A stretch of 64,000 nucleotides of DNA from contig NW_027413961.1 of NCBI RefSeq assembly GCF_048773025.1, forward strand, positions 682,001-746,000. Direction: 5' to 3'. The stretch is from Camelus bactrianus. Lineage: Eukaryota; Chordata; Mammalia; Artiodactyla; Camelidae. Under the pieces are notes generated by a model, which did no database searches, was not told where the DNA came from, and worked only from the letters and a program-made list of their open reading frames with translations. Below, one piece after another: positions 12,885 through 25,042 of the stretch. Position 1 is the first letter of the stretch. Every line of letters begins with the position of its first letter. The position numbers and the translations under genes were made by a program.

Positions 12885-13878
12885 ATGAACGAACGTCTCT
12901 CCACATGCTCAGTTCTGAGAGATTATTGTGTGTGAAAGCCGTTCTTCACATAGCTTGCTGGGATCACAAAATTTCTTTTCAGTTGCAAACTAAATACCAT
13001 ACATATATATGGGGATGTAATAGCTCCAACTCGGGTTTACAGTGGAAACTGCAAAAACATCAACTTGGCACTAGGAAAGAGACTGAGAAACCAGACTAAA
13101 TGTTTCTCTTGCAACCCGTTCCATTTGTGATAGATGAACGAACGTATATCCACATGCTCAGTTCTGAAAGATAAGTGTGTGTGAAAGCCGTACTTCCCCT
13201 AGCATGTTGGAAACAAAAAGTTTCTTTTCAGTAGCAAACTACATTCCATACATATATATGGGGATGTACTAGCTCCAAATCTGTTCTACAGTGAAAACTG
13301 TAGGAACTTCTTACCGACACTAGGAAACAGGCTTAGAAAACAGAGTAAACTTTCTCCTGCAAACAGTTCACACTGGCTAGATGAAAGAATGTCTCTCCAC
13401 ATGCTCCGTTCTGAGAGATAATTGTGTGTGAAAGCCGTCCTTCACATAGCTTGTTGGGAACACAAGGTTACTTTTCAGCTGCAAACTAAAATCCATACAT
13501 GTATACGGGGATGTACTAGTTCCAACTCGGTTTTAAAATGAAAACTGTAGGATATTCAAACAGGTACTAGGAAAAAGACTGAGAAACCAGAGTAAAAGTG
13601 TCTCCTGAATCATATTCCTTTTGTGCTAGATGAACTAATATCTCTCCACATGCTCTGTTCTGAGAGATAAGTGTGTCTGAAAGCCGTTTTTCACATAGCT
13701 TGCTGGGATCACAAAACTTCTTTTCAGTTGCAAACTACACTCCATACATATATATGGGGAGTTACTATCTCCAAATTGGTTTTACACTGAAAACTGCAGT
13801 AACTTCAAACTGGCACTAGGAAACAGACTGAGAAAACAGAGTAATAGTTTCTCCGGCAAACCGTTCCCTTTGTGCTAG
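12885..13878 (+). repeat. Four-monomer tandem duplication, 994 bp
   Basis: Monomers are N/D hybrid (12885), E (13134), F (13381) and G/M' hybrid (13630). The stretch around 12723-13007 recurs 994 bp downstream around 13717-14001, including the rare words gttactatctccaaattgg and aaactaaatacc. This is one local duplication of four monomers. The N/D junction lies just after atatatgggga, near 13010. Confidence 0.85.
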
Positions 13879-14371
13879 ATGAACGAACGTCTCTCCACAT
13901 GCTCAGTTCTGAGAGATTATTGTGTGTGAAAGCCGTTCTTCACATAGCTTGCTGGGATCACAAAATTTCTTTTCAGTTGCAAACTAAATACCATACATAT
14001 ATATGGGGAGCTAAAAGCTCCAAATCGGTTTTACAGTGAAAACAGCAGGAACATCAAACATGCACTAATAACAGTCTGAGAATCCAGAGTAAAACTTACT
14101 ACTGCAAACCTTACCCTTTGTGCTAGATGAATGAACGCCTCTCAACATGCTCAGGTCTAGAGATAAGTATGTGTGAAGGCCACCCTTCACATAACTTGTT
14201 GGGAACACAAAGTTCTTTTCAGTTTCTAACTACACTCCATATATTTATATGGGGAGTTAATAGCTCCAAATCGTGTTTATACTGAAAACTGGAGGAATTC
14301 TAAACGTTACCAGGAAACAGACTGAGAAACCAGAGTAAACTTTCTCCTGCAAACCTTTCACTTTGTGCTAG
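13879..14371 (+). repeat. Lineage 2 monomers N' and B'
   Basis: N' (13879-14126) reads gttcttcacatagcttgctggg and gagctaaaagctcc in short matches. B' (14127-14371) reads ccacccttcacataac and catatatttatatgg. They supply the parental sequence for the N/D fusion upstream. The next monomer begins with ggtgaacg instead of gatgaacg. Confidence 0.8.
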
Positions 14372-17300
14372 GTGAACGAACGTCTCTCCACATGCTCAGT
14401 TCTGAGAGATAAGTGTGTGTGAAAGCCGTCCTTCACCTAGCTAGTTGGGAACACAAAACTTCCTTTCACATGCAAACTACACTCCATACATTTTTACGGG
14501 TATGTACTAGCCCCAAATTGGTTTTAAAGTGAAAAATGTAGGATCATCAAACCAGTACTAGGTAACAGACTGAGAATCAAGTGTAAATGTTTCTCCTGCA
14601 CCATTTACCTTTGTGCTAGATGAATGAAGGTCTCTCCACATGCTCTGTTCTAGAGAAAAGTGTGTGTGAAACCGAACTTCTCCTTGCATGTTAGGGATAC
14701 AAATTTTCATTTCAGTTGCAATCTACACTCCATACATATATAAGGGGATGTAATAGCTCCAACTCGGGTTTACAGTGGAAACTGCAAAAACATCAACTTG
14801 GCACTAGGAAAGAGACTGAGAAACCAGACTTAATGTTTCTCTTGCAACCCGTTCCATTTGTGATAGATGAACGAAAGTATCTCCACATGCTCAGTTCTGA
14901 AAGATAAGTGTGTGTGAAAGCCGTCCTTCCCCTAGCATGTTGGAAACACAAAGTTTCTTTTCAGTAGCAAACTACATTCCATACATATATATGGGGATGT
15001 ACTAGCTCCAAATCTGTTCTACAGTGAAAACTGTAGGAACATCTTCCCGACACTAGGAAACAGACTTAGTAACCAGAGTAAATTTTCTCCTGCAAACAGT
15101 TCACATTGTGCTAGATGAAAGAATGTCTCTCCACATGCTCAGTTCTGAGAGATAATTGTGTGTGAAAGCCGTCCTTCACATAGCTTGTTGGGAACACAAG
15201 GTTACTTTTCAGCTGCAAACTAAAATCCATACATGTATACGGGGATGTACTAGTTCCAACTCGGTTTTAAAATGAAAACTGTAGGATATTCAAACAGGTA
15301 CTAGGAAAAAGACTGAGAAACCAGAGTAAAAGTGTCTCCTGAATCATATTCCTTTTGTGCTAGATGAACTAATATCTCTCCACATGCTCTGTTCTGAGAG
15401 ATAAGTGTGTCTGAAAGCCGTCTTTCACATAGCTTGCAGGGATCACAAAACTTCTTTTCAGTTGCAAACTACACTCCATACATATATATGGGGAGTTTCT
15501 ACCTCCAGCTCGGTTTTACAGTGAAAACTACAGGAACATCATATCGGCACTAGCAAATAGTCTAAGAAACCAGACAATATGTTTCTCTTGCAACCCGTTT
15601 ACATTATGCTAGATGAACGAACGTCTCTCCATATGCTCAGTTCTGAGAGATAAGTGTGTGTTAAAGCCGTCTTTCAACTAGCTTGTTGGGAACACAAAAA
15701 TTCTTTTCAGTTTCAAACTACACTCCATACATATATACGGGGAGGGACAAGCTCCAACACCATTTTACAGTGAAAACTGCAAGAAATTCAAACCGGAACA
15801 AGGAAACAGACTGAGAAATCATTGTAATAGTTTCTCCCGCTACCCGATCCATTTGTGCTAGATGAACGAACGTCTCTCCACATGCTCAGTTCTGAGAGAC
15901 ATTTGTGTGTGAAAGCCGTCCTTCACAAAGCTTGTTGGGAACACATAGTTTCTTTTCAGTTGCAAACTACAATCCATATATATATACGGGGATGTACTAG
16001 CTCCAAATCGGGTTTAAAGTGAAAACTGCAGGATTATCAAACCGACACTAGGAAACAGACTGAGAAACCAGACTAAAAGTTTCTCCTGCAAACCGTTCCC
16101 TCTGTGCTACATGAATGAACGTCACGCCACATGGTCAATTTTGAGAGAGAAGTGTGTGTGAAAGTCATTCTTCATATAATTTGTTGGGAACACAAAATTA
16201 CTTTTCAGTGGCAAACTACAATCCATGCAAATATATGGGGATGTACTAGCTCCAAATCTGTTCTACAGTGAAAACTGGAGGAACTTCTTACCGACACTAG
16301 GAAACAGACTGAGAAACCAGAGTAAATTTTCCCCTGCAAACCTTTCACATTGTGCTAGATGAACGAACGTCTCTCCACATGCGCAGTTCTGAGAGAAATA
16401 TGTTTGTGGAAGCCGTACTTTACAAAGCTTGTTGGGAACACAAAGTTTGTTTTCAATTGTAAACTACACTCCATACATATATATGGGGAGGTACTAGCTA
16501 GCAATCGGTTTTACAGTGAAAACTAGTGGAACTTCTAACCGACAATAGGAAACAGACTGAGAAACCAGAGGAAATTTTCTCCTGCAATCCGTTCACTTTG
16601 TGCTAGATGAACGAAAGTCTCTCCACATGCTCCGTTCTGAGAGATAAGTGTGTGTGAAAGCCGTCCTTCACCTAGTTTGTTGGGAACACAAAAGTACTTT
16701 TCAGTTGCAAACTACATTCCATAAATATATATGGGGTTGTACTAACTCCAAATCTGTTTTAAAGTGAAAACTGAAGTATCTTCAAACCGGCACTAGGAAA
16801 CATACTGAGAAACCAGACTAAAACTTTCTAATGAAAATCGTTCCTTTGTGCTACATGTACGAACTTCTCTCCACATGCTCAATACTGAGAGATAAGTGTG
16901 TGTGAATGCCGTCCTTCACATAGCTTGTTGGAAATGAAAAAAGTCTTTTCAGTTGCTAACTACTCTCCATACATATATAATGGGAGTTACTAGCTCCAAA
17001 TCGGTTTTACACTGAAAAATGCAGTAAATTCCAACCGGCACTAGGAAACAGACTGAGAAAACAGAGTAATAGTTTCTCCTGCAAACCGTTCCCCTTGTGC
17101 TAGATGAACGAACGTCTCTCCACATGCTCAGTTCTGAGAGATTATTGTGTGTGAAAGGCGTCCTACACATAGCTTGCAGGGATCACAAAATTTCTTTTCA
17201 GTTGCAAACTAAATTCCATACATATATATGGGGAGGTAAAAGCTCCAAATCGGTTTTACAGTGAAAACTGCAGGTACATCAAACATGCACTAATAACAGT

Positions 17301-17598
17301 CTGAGAATCCAGAGTAAAACTTACTACTGCAAACCTTACCCTTTGTGCAAGATGAATGAACGTCTCTCCACAGGCTCAGGTCTGGAGATAAGTGTGTGTG
17401 AAGCTGAACTTCACATAGCTTGTTAGGAATACAAATTTTCTTTTCAGTTGCAAACAACACTCCATACATATATATGGGGAAGTACTAACTCCAGCTCGGA
17501 TTTACAGTGAAAACTACAGGAACATCAACTCGGCAGTAGGAAATAGACAGAGAAATCAGACAATATGTTTCACTTGCAACCCGTTCCATTTGTGGTAG
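14372..17598 (+). repeat. Clean lineage 1 run, classes C to O
   Basis: Thirteen monomers read C, D, E, F, G, H, I, J, K, L, M, N, O with no skipped class, and the next two (A at 17599, B at 17848) complete the 15-class cycle. This is one of the best views of the unrearranged lineage 1 order in the window, with 42905-46628. Confidence 0.87.
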
Positions 17599-18589
17599 AT
17601 GAAGGAACATCTCTCCATATGCTCAGTTCGGAGAGATAAGTGTGTGTTAAAGCCGTTTTTCAACTATCTTGTTCGGAACACAAAAATTCTTTCCAGTTTC
17701 AAACAACACTCCATACATACATACGGGGAGTTAGATGCTCCAACATCATTTTACAGTGAAAACTGCAAGAAATTCAAACCGGAAATAGGAAACAGACTGA
17801 GAACCAAGAATAAACGTTGCTCCTGCAAACCATTCCCTTTGTGCTAGATGAACGAACGTCTCTCCACATGCTCAGTTCTGAGAGATAAGTGTGTGTGAAT
17901 GCCGCCCTTCACCTAACTTTTTGGGAACACAAAGTTTCTTTTCAGTTTCTAACTACACTCCATATATTTATATGGGGATTTACTAGATCCAAATAGGGTT
18001 TATAGTGAAAACTGGAGGAAATTCTAAACGTTACCAGGAAACAGACTGAGAAACCAGAGTAAATTTTTCCTGCCAATCTTTCACTTTGTGCTAGATGAAC
18101 GAACGTCTCTCCACATGCTCAGATCTGAGAGATAAGTGTGTGTGAAAGGCGTTCTTCACCTAGCTTGTTGGGAACACAAAACTTCCTTTCACTTGCAAAC
18201 TACACTCCATACATATATGCGGGGATGTACTAGCTCCAAATCGGTTTTAAAGTGAAAACTGTAGGATCATCAAACCGGTACTAGGAAACAGACTGAGAAT
18301 CCAGAGTAAATGTTTCTCCTGCACCATTTACATTTGTGCTAGATGAATGAAAATCTCTCCACATGCTCTGTTCAAGAGATAAATGTGTGTGAATCCGAAC
18401 TTCACATTGCATGTTAGGAATACAAATTTTCATTTCAGTTGCATTCTACACTCCATACATATATATGGGGATGTAATAGCTCCAACTCGGGTTTACAGTG
18501 GAAACTGCAAAAACATCAACTTGGCACTAGGAAAGAGACTGAGAAACCAGACTAAATGTTTCTCTTGCAACCCGTTCCATTTGTGATAG

Positions 18590-18836
18590 ATGAACGAACG
18601 TATCTCCACATGCTCAGTTCTGAAAGATAAGTGTGTGTGAAAGCCGTCCTTCCCCTAGCATGTTGGAAACCAAAGTTTCTTTTCAGTAGCAAACTACATT
18701 CCATACATATATATGGGGATGTACTAGCTCCAAATCTGTTCTACAGTGAAAACTAGTGGAACTTCTAACCGACAATAGGAAACAGACTGAGAAACCAGAG
18801 TAAACTTTCTCCTGCAAACCGTTCCCTCTGTGCTAC
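18590..18836 (+). repeat. E/K/I triple hybrid monomer
   Basis: It starts as E (ctgaaagataag, ccttcccctagcatg, cagtagcaaac), switches within acagtgaaaact to K (agtggaacttctaaccgac), and ends with the I-type tail gcaaaccgttccctctgtgc leading into J. Two joins within one 247-bp monomer imply two successive exchanges. Confidence 0.8.
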
Positions 18837-20576
18837 ATGAATGAACGTCACGCCACATGCTCAATTTTGAGAGATAAGTGTGTGTGAAAGCCATTCTTCA
18901 CATAACTTGCTGGGAACACAAAATTTCTTTTCAGTGGCAAACTACAATCCATAAAAGTATATGGGGATGTACTAGCTCCAAATCTGTTCTACAGTGAAAA
19001 CTGGAGGAACTTCTTACCGACACTAGGAAACAGACTGAGAAACCAGAGTAAATTTTCTCCTGCAAACCGTTCACTTTGTGCTAGATGAACGAACGTCTCT
19101 CTACATGCGCAGTTCTGAGAGAAATATTTTTGTGGAAGCCGTACTTTACAAAGCTTGTTGGGAACACAAAGTTTGTTTTTAATTGTAAACTACACTCCAT
19201 ACATATATATGGGGAGGTACTAGCTAGAAATCGGTTTTACAGTGAAAAGTAGTGGAACTTCTAACCAACAATAGGAAACAGACTGAGAAACCAGAGTAAA
19301 CTTTTTCCTGCAATCCGTTCACTTTGTGCTAGATGAACGAACGCCTCTCCACATGCTCCGTTCTGAGAGATAAGTGTGTGTGAAAGCCGTCCTTCACCTA
19401 GTTTGTTGGGAACACAAAGATACTTTTCAGTTGCAAACTACACTCCATAAATATATACGGGGTTGTACTAGCTCCAAATCTGTTTTAAAGTGAAAACTGA
19501 AGTATCTTCAAACCGGCACTAGGAAACATACTGAGAAACCAGACTAAAACTTTCTAATGCAAATCGTTCCCTTTGTGCTACATGTACGAACTTCTCTCCA
19601 CATGCTCAATTCTGAGAGATAAGTGTGTGTGAATGCCGTCCTTCACATAGCTTGTTGGAAACGAAAAAACTCTTTTCAGTTGCAAACTACTCTCCATACA
19701 TATATATTGGGAGTTACTAGCTCCAAATCGGTTTTACACTGAAAAATGCAGTAAATTCCAACCGGCACTAGGAAACAGACTGAGAAAACAGAGTAATAGT
19801 TTCTCCTGCAAACCGTTCCCCTTGTGCTAGATGAACGAACGTCTCTCCACATGCTCAGTTCTGAGAGACATGTGTGTGTGAAAGCCGTCCTTCACCAAGC
19901 TTGTTGGGAACACATAGTTTCTTTTCAGTTGCAAACTACACTCCATACATATATATGGGGATGTACTAGCTCCAACACGGGTTTAAAGTGAAAACTGCAG
20001 GATCTTCAAACTGACACTAGGAAACAGACTGAGAAACCAGACTAAAAGTTTCTCCTGCAAACCGTTCCCTCTGTGCTACATGAACGAAAGTCTCGCCACA
20101 TGCTCAGTTCTGAGAGATATGTGTGTATGAAAGCCGTCCTTCAACTAGTTTGTTGGAAACACAAAGTTTCTTTTCAGTAGCAAACTACACTCCATTCAAA
20201 TATATGGGGATGTACTAGCTCCAAATCTGTTCTACAGTGAAAACTGTAGGAACTTCTTACCGACACTAGGAAACAGACTTAGAAACCAGAGTAAACTTTC
20301 TCCTGCATAAAGTTCACATTGTGCTAGATGAAAGAATGTCTCTCCATATGCTCAGTTCTGAGAGATAATTGTGTGTGAAAGCCGTCCTTCACATAGCTTG
20401 TTGGGAACACAAAGAAAATTTTCAGTTGCAAACTAAAATTCATACTTATATACTGGAATATACTAGTTCCAACTCGGTTTTAAAATGAAAACTGTAGGAT
20501 ATTCAAACCGGTACTAGGAAGAAGACTGAGAAAGCAGAGTTATAGTGCCCCCTGTAACATATTCCTTTTGTGCTAG

Positions 20577-20824
20577 ATGAACGAATATCTCTCCACATGC
20601 TCAGGTCTGAGAGATATATGTGTGTGAAAGCCGTCCTTCACCTAGCTTGTTGGGAACACAAAGTTTCTTTTCAGTTGCAAACTAAACTCCATACATATAT
20701 ATGGGGTGGTAAAAGCTCCAAATCCGTTTTACAGTGAAAACTGCATGTACATCAAACATGCACTAATAACAGTCTGAGAATCCAGAGTAAAACTTACTAC
20801 TGCAAACCTTACCCTTTGTGCAAG
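20577..20824 (+). repeat. R/N hybrid monomer
   Basis: The front is R (tcaggtctgagagatatatg). The back is N (ggtaaaagctcc, aacatgcactaataacag, acttactactgc). The switch lies at the conserved catacatatatatgggg segment. The same fusion recurs at 24300, 28770, 35466 and near 39.68 kb, so it arose once and was spread with the HOR. Confidence 0.85.
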
Positions 20825-22310
20825 ATGAATGAACGTCTCTCCACATGCTCAGTTCTGAGAGATTATTGTGTGTGAAAGCCGTCCTACACATAGCTTGCAG
20901 GGATCACAAAATTTCTTTTCAGTTGCAAACTAAATTCCATACATATATATGGGGAGGTAAAAGCTCCAAATCGGTTTTACAGTGAAAACTGCAGGTACAT
21001 CAAACATGCACTAATAACTGTCTGAGAATCCAGAGTAAAACTTACTACTGCAAACCTTACCCTTTGTGCAAGATGAATGAACATCTCTCCACAGGCTCAG
21101 GTCTGGAGATAAGTGTGTGTGAAGCTGAACTTCACATAGCTTGTTAGGAATACAAATTTTCTTTTCAGTTGCAAACAACACTCCATAAATATATATGGGG
21201 AGGTACTAACTCCAGCTCGGATTTACAGTGAAAACTACATGAACATCAACTCGGCAGTAGGAAAGAGACAGAGAAATCAGACTATATGTTTCTCTTGCAA
21301 CCCGTTCCATTTGTGCAAGATGAACGAACGTCTCTCCATTTGCTCAGTTCTGAGAGATAAGTGTGTGTTAAAGCCGTTTTTCAACTATCTTGTTGGGAAC
21401 ACAAAAATTCTTTTCAGTTTCAAACTACACTCCATACATATATACGGGGAGTTAGAAGCTCCAACAACATTTTACAGTGAAATCTGAAAGAAATTCAAAC
21501 CGGAAATAGGAAACAGACTGAGAACCAAGAATAAACGTTGCTCCTGCAAACCATTCCCTTTGTGCTAGATGAACGAACGTCTCTCCACATGCTCAGTTCT
21601 GAGAGATAAGTGTGTGTGAATGCCGCCCTTCACCTAACTTTTTGGGAACACAAAGTTTCTTTTCAGTTTTTAACTACACTCCATATATTTATATGGGGAT
21701 TTACTAGATCCAAATAGTGTTTATAGTGAAAACTGGAGGAAATTCTAACCGTTACCAGGAAACAGACTGAGAAACCAGAGTAAATTTTTCCGGCCAACCT
21801 TTCACTTTGTGGTAGATGAACGAACGTCTCTCCACATGCTCAGATCTGAGAGATAATTGTGTGTGAAAGGCGTTCTTCACCTAGCTTGTTGGGAACACAA
21901 AACTTCCTTTCACTTGCAAACTACACTCCATACATGTATGCGGGGATGTACTAGCTCCAAATCGGTTTTAAAGTGAAAACTGTAGGATCATCAAACCGGT
22001 ACTAGGAAACAGACTGAGAATCCAGAGTAAATGTTTCTCCTGCACCATTTACCTTTGTGCTAGATGAATGAACGTCTCTCCACATGCTCTGTTCAAGAGA
22101 CAATTGTGTGTGAAGCCGAACTTCACATCGCATGATAGGAATACAAATTTTCATTTCAGTTGCATTCTACACTCCATACATATATATGGGGATGTAATAG
22201 CTCCAACTCGGGTTTACAGTGGAAACTGCAAAAACATCAACTTGGCACTAGGAAAGAGACTGAGAAACCAGACTAAATGTTTCTCTTGCAACCCGTTCCA
22301 TTTGTGATAT

Positions 22311-22558
22311 ATGAACGAACGTATCTCCACATGCTCAGTTCTGAAAGATAAGTGTGTGTGAAAGCCGTCCTTCCCCTAGCATGTTGGAAACACAAAGTTT
22401 CTTTTCAGTAGCAAACTACATTCCATACATATATATGGGGATGTACTAGCTCCAAATCTGTTCTACAGTGAAAACTAGTGGAACTTCTAACCGACAATAG
22501 GAAACAGACTGAGAAACCAGAGTAAACTTTCTCCTGCAATCCGTTCACTTTGTGCAAG
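22311..22558 (+). repeat. E/K hybrid monomer
   Basis: It has an E front (ccttcccctagcatg, cagtagcaaac) and a K back (ctagtggaacttctaaccg, tgcaatccgttcac), followed by L. The join lies in acagtgaaaact. The same fusion is the fifth monomer of every 10-monomer module from 29.5 to 42.9 kb. Confidence 0.86.
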
Positions 22559-23304
22559 ATGAACGAACGTCTCTCCACATGCTCCGTTCTGAGAGATAAG
22601 TGTGTGTGAAAGCCGTCCTTCACCTAGTTTGTTGGGAACACAAAGATACTTTTCAGTTGCAAACTACACTCCATAAATATATACGGGGTTGTACTGGCTC
22701 CAAATCTGTTTTAAAGTGAAAACTGAAGTATTTTCAAACCGGCACTAGGAAACATACTGAGAAACCAGACTAAAACTTTTTAATGCAAATCGTTCCCTTT
22801 GTGCTACATGTACGAACTTCTCTCCACATGCTCAATTCTGAGAGATAAGTGTGTGTGAATGCCGTCCTTCACATAGCTTGTTGGAAATGAAAAAACTCTT
22901 TTCAGTTGCAAACTACTCTCCATACATATATATTGGGAGTTAATATTTCCAAATCGGTTTTACACTGAAAAATGCAGTAAATTCAAACCGGCACTAGGAA
23001 ACAGACTGAGAAAACAGAGTAATAGTTTCTCCTGCAGACCGTTCCCCTTGTGCTAGATGAACGAACGTCTCTCCACATGCTCAGTTCTGAGAGATTATTG
23101 TGTGTGAAAGCCGTCCTACACATAGCTTGCAGGGATCACAAAATTTCTTTTCAGTTGCAAACTAAATTCCATACATATATATGGGGAGGTAAAAGCTCCA
23201 AATCTGTTTTACAGTGAAAACTGCATGTACATCAAACATGCACTAATAACAGTCTGAGAATCCAGAGTAAAACTAACTACTGCAAACCTTACCCTTGGTG
23301 CAAG

Positions 23305-23553
23305 ATGAATGAACGTCTCTCCACATGCTCAGTTCTGAGAGATTATTGTGTGTGAATGCCGTCCTTCACATAGCTTGTTGGAAACGAAAAAACTCTTTTC
23401 AGTTGCAAACTACTCTCCATATATATATATTGGGAGTTACTAGCTCCAAATCGGTTTTACACTGAAAAATGCAGTAAATTCCAACCGGCACTAGGAAACA
23501 GACTGAGAAAACAGAGTAATAGTTTCTCCTGCAAACCGTTCCCCTTGTGCTAG
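23305..23553 (+). repeat. N/M hybrid monomer
   Basis: It begins as N (gattattgtgtgtg) and becomes M (gaatgccgtccttcac, gttggaaacgaaaaaactc, attgggagttactag). The join lies in the gtgtgtgaa segment. It follows a complete N and leads into the I variant. Confidence 0.82.
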
Positions 23554-25042
23554 ATGAACGAACGTCTCTCCACATGCTCAGTTCTGAGAGACATGTGTGT
23601 GTGAAAGCCGTCCTTCACCAAGCTTGTTGGGAACACATAGTTTCTTTTCAGTTGCAAACTACACTCCATACATATATATGGGGATGTACTAGCTCCAACA
23701 CGGGTTTAAAGTGAAAACTGCAGGATCTTCAAACTGACACTAGGAAACAGACTGAGAAACCAGACTAAAAGTTTCTCCTGCAAACCGTTCCCTCTGTGCT
23801 ACATGAACGAAAGTCTCGCCACATGCTCAGTTCTGAGAGATATGTGTGTATGAAAGCCGTCCTTCAACTAGTTTGTTGGAAACACAAAGTTTCTTTTCAG
23901 TAGCAAACTACACTCCATTCAAATATATGGGGATGTACTAGCTCCAAATCTGTTCTACAGTGAAAACTGTAGGAACTTCTTACCGACACTAGGAAACAGA
24001 CTTAGAAACCAGAGTAAACTTTCTCCTGCATACAGTTCACATTGTGCTAGATGAAAGAATGTCTCTCCATATGCTCAGTTCTGAGAGATAATTGTGTGTG
24101 AAAGCCGTCCTTCACATAGCTTGTTGGGAACACAAAGAAAATTTTCAGTTGCAAACTAAAATCCATACTTATATACTGGAATATACTAGTTCCAACTCGG
24201 TTTTAAAATGAAAACTGTAGGATATTCAAACCGGTACTAGGAAGAAGACTGAGAAAGCAGAGTTATAGTGCCCCCTGTAACATATTCCTTTTGTGCTAGA
24301 TGAACGAATATCTCTCCACATGCTTAGGTCTGAGAGATATATGTGTGTGAAAGCCGTCCTTCACCTAGCTTGTTGGGAACACAAAGTTTCTTTTCAGTTG
24401 CAAACTAAACTCCATACATATATATGGGGAGGTAAAAGCTCCAAATCCGTTTTACAGTGAAAACTGCATGTACATCAAACATGCACTAATAACAGTCTGA
24501 GAATCCAGAGTAAAACTTACTACTGCAAACCTTACCCTTTGTGCAAGATGAATGAACGTCTCTCCACATGCTCAGTTCTGAGAGATTATTGTGTGTGAAA
24601 GCCGTCCTACAAATAGCTTGCAGGGATCACAAAATTTCTTTTCAGTTGCCAACTAAATTCCATACATATATATGGGGAGGTAAAAGCTCCAAATCGGTTT
24701 TACAGTGAAAACTGCAGGTACATCAAACATGCATTAATAACAGTCTGAGAATCCAGAGTAAAACTTACTACAGCAAACCTTACCCTTTGTGCAAGATGAA
24801 TGAACGTCTCTCCACAGGCTCAGGTCTGGAGATAAGTGTGTGTGAAGCTGAACTTCACATAGCTTGTTAGGAATACAAATTTTCTTTTCAGTTGCAAACA
24901 ACACTCCATACATATATATGGGGAGGTACTAACTCCAGCTCGGATTTACAGTGAAAACTACAGGAACATCAACTCGGCAGTAGGAAAGAGACAGAGAAAT
25001 CAGACTATATGTTTCTCTTGCAACCCGTTCCATTTGTGCTAG

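Larger units (their letters stand above)
17599..21319 (+). repeat. 15-monomer chimeric HOR, 3721 bp
   Basis: Class order is A, B, C, D, E/K/I hybrid, J, K, L, M, I variant, P, Q, R/N hybrid, N, O. It combines lineage 1 (A to M) with lineage 2 (I, P, Q, R) and returns to lineage 1 through the R/N fusion. Confidence 0.85.
21320..25042 (+). repeat. 15-monomer chimeric HOR, 3723 bp, different composition
   Basis: Class order is A, B, C, D, E/K hybrid, L, M, N, N/M hybrid, I variant, P, Q, R/N hybrid, N, O. The length matches the preceding unit to within 2 bp, but classes six to nine differ (L, M, N, N/M against J, K, L, M). The ends are nearly identical between the two units. Confidence 0.84.

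Noticed and set aside
13100-13130. CENP-B box on the minus strand near the cccgttccattt tail
   Set aside because: The reverse complement gives tggaacggg, which recalls part of the box, but the TTCG half is missing and the spacing is off by a base. It does not meet the NTTCGNNNNANNCGGGN pattern.
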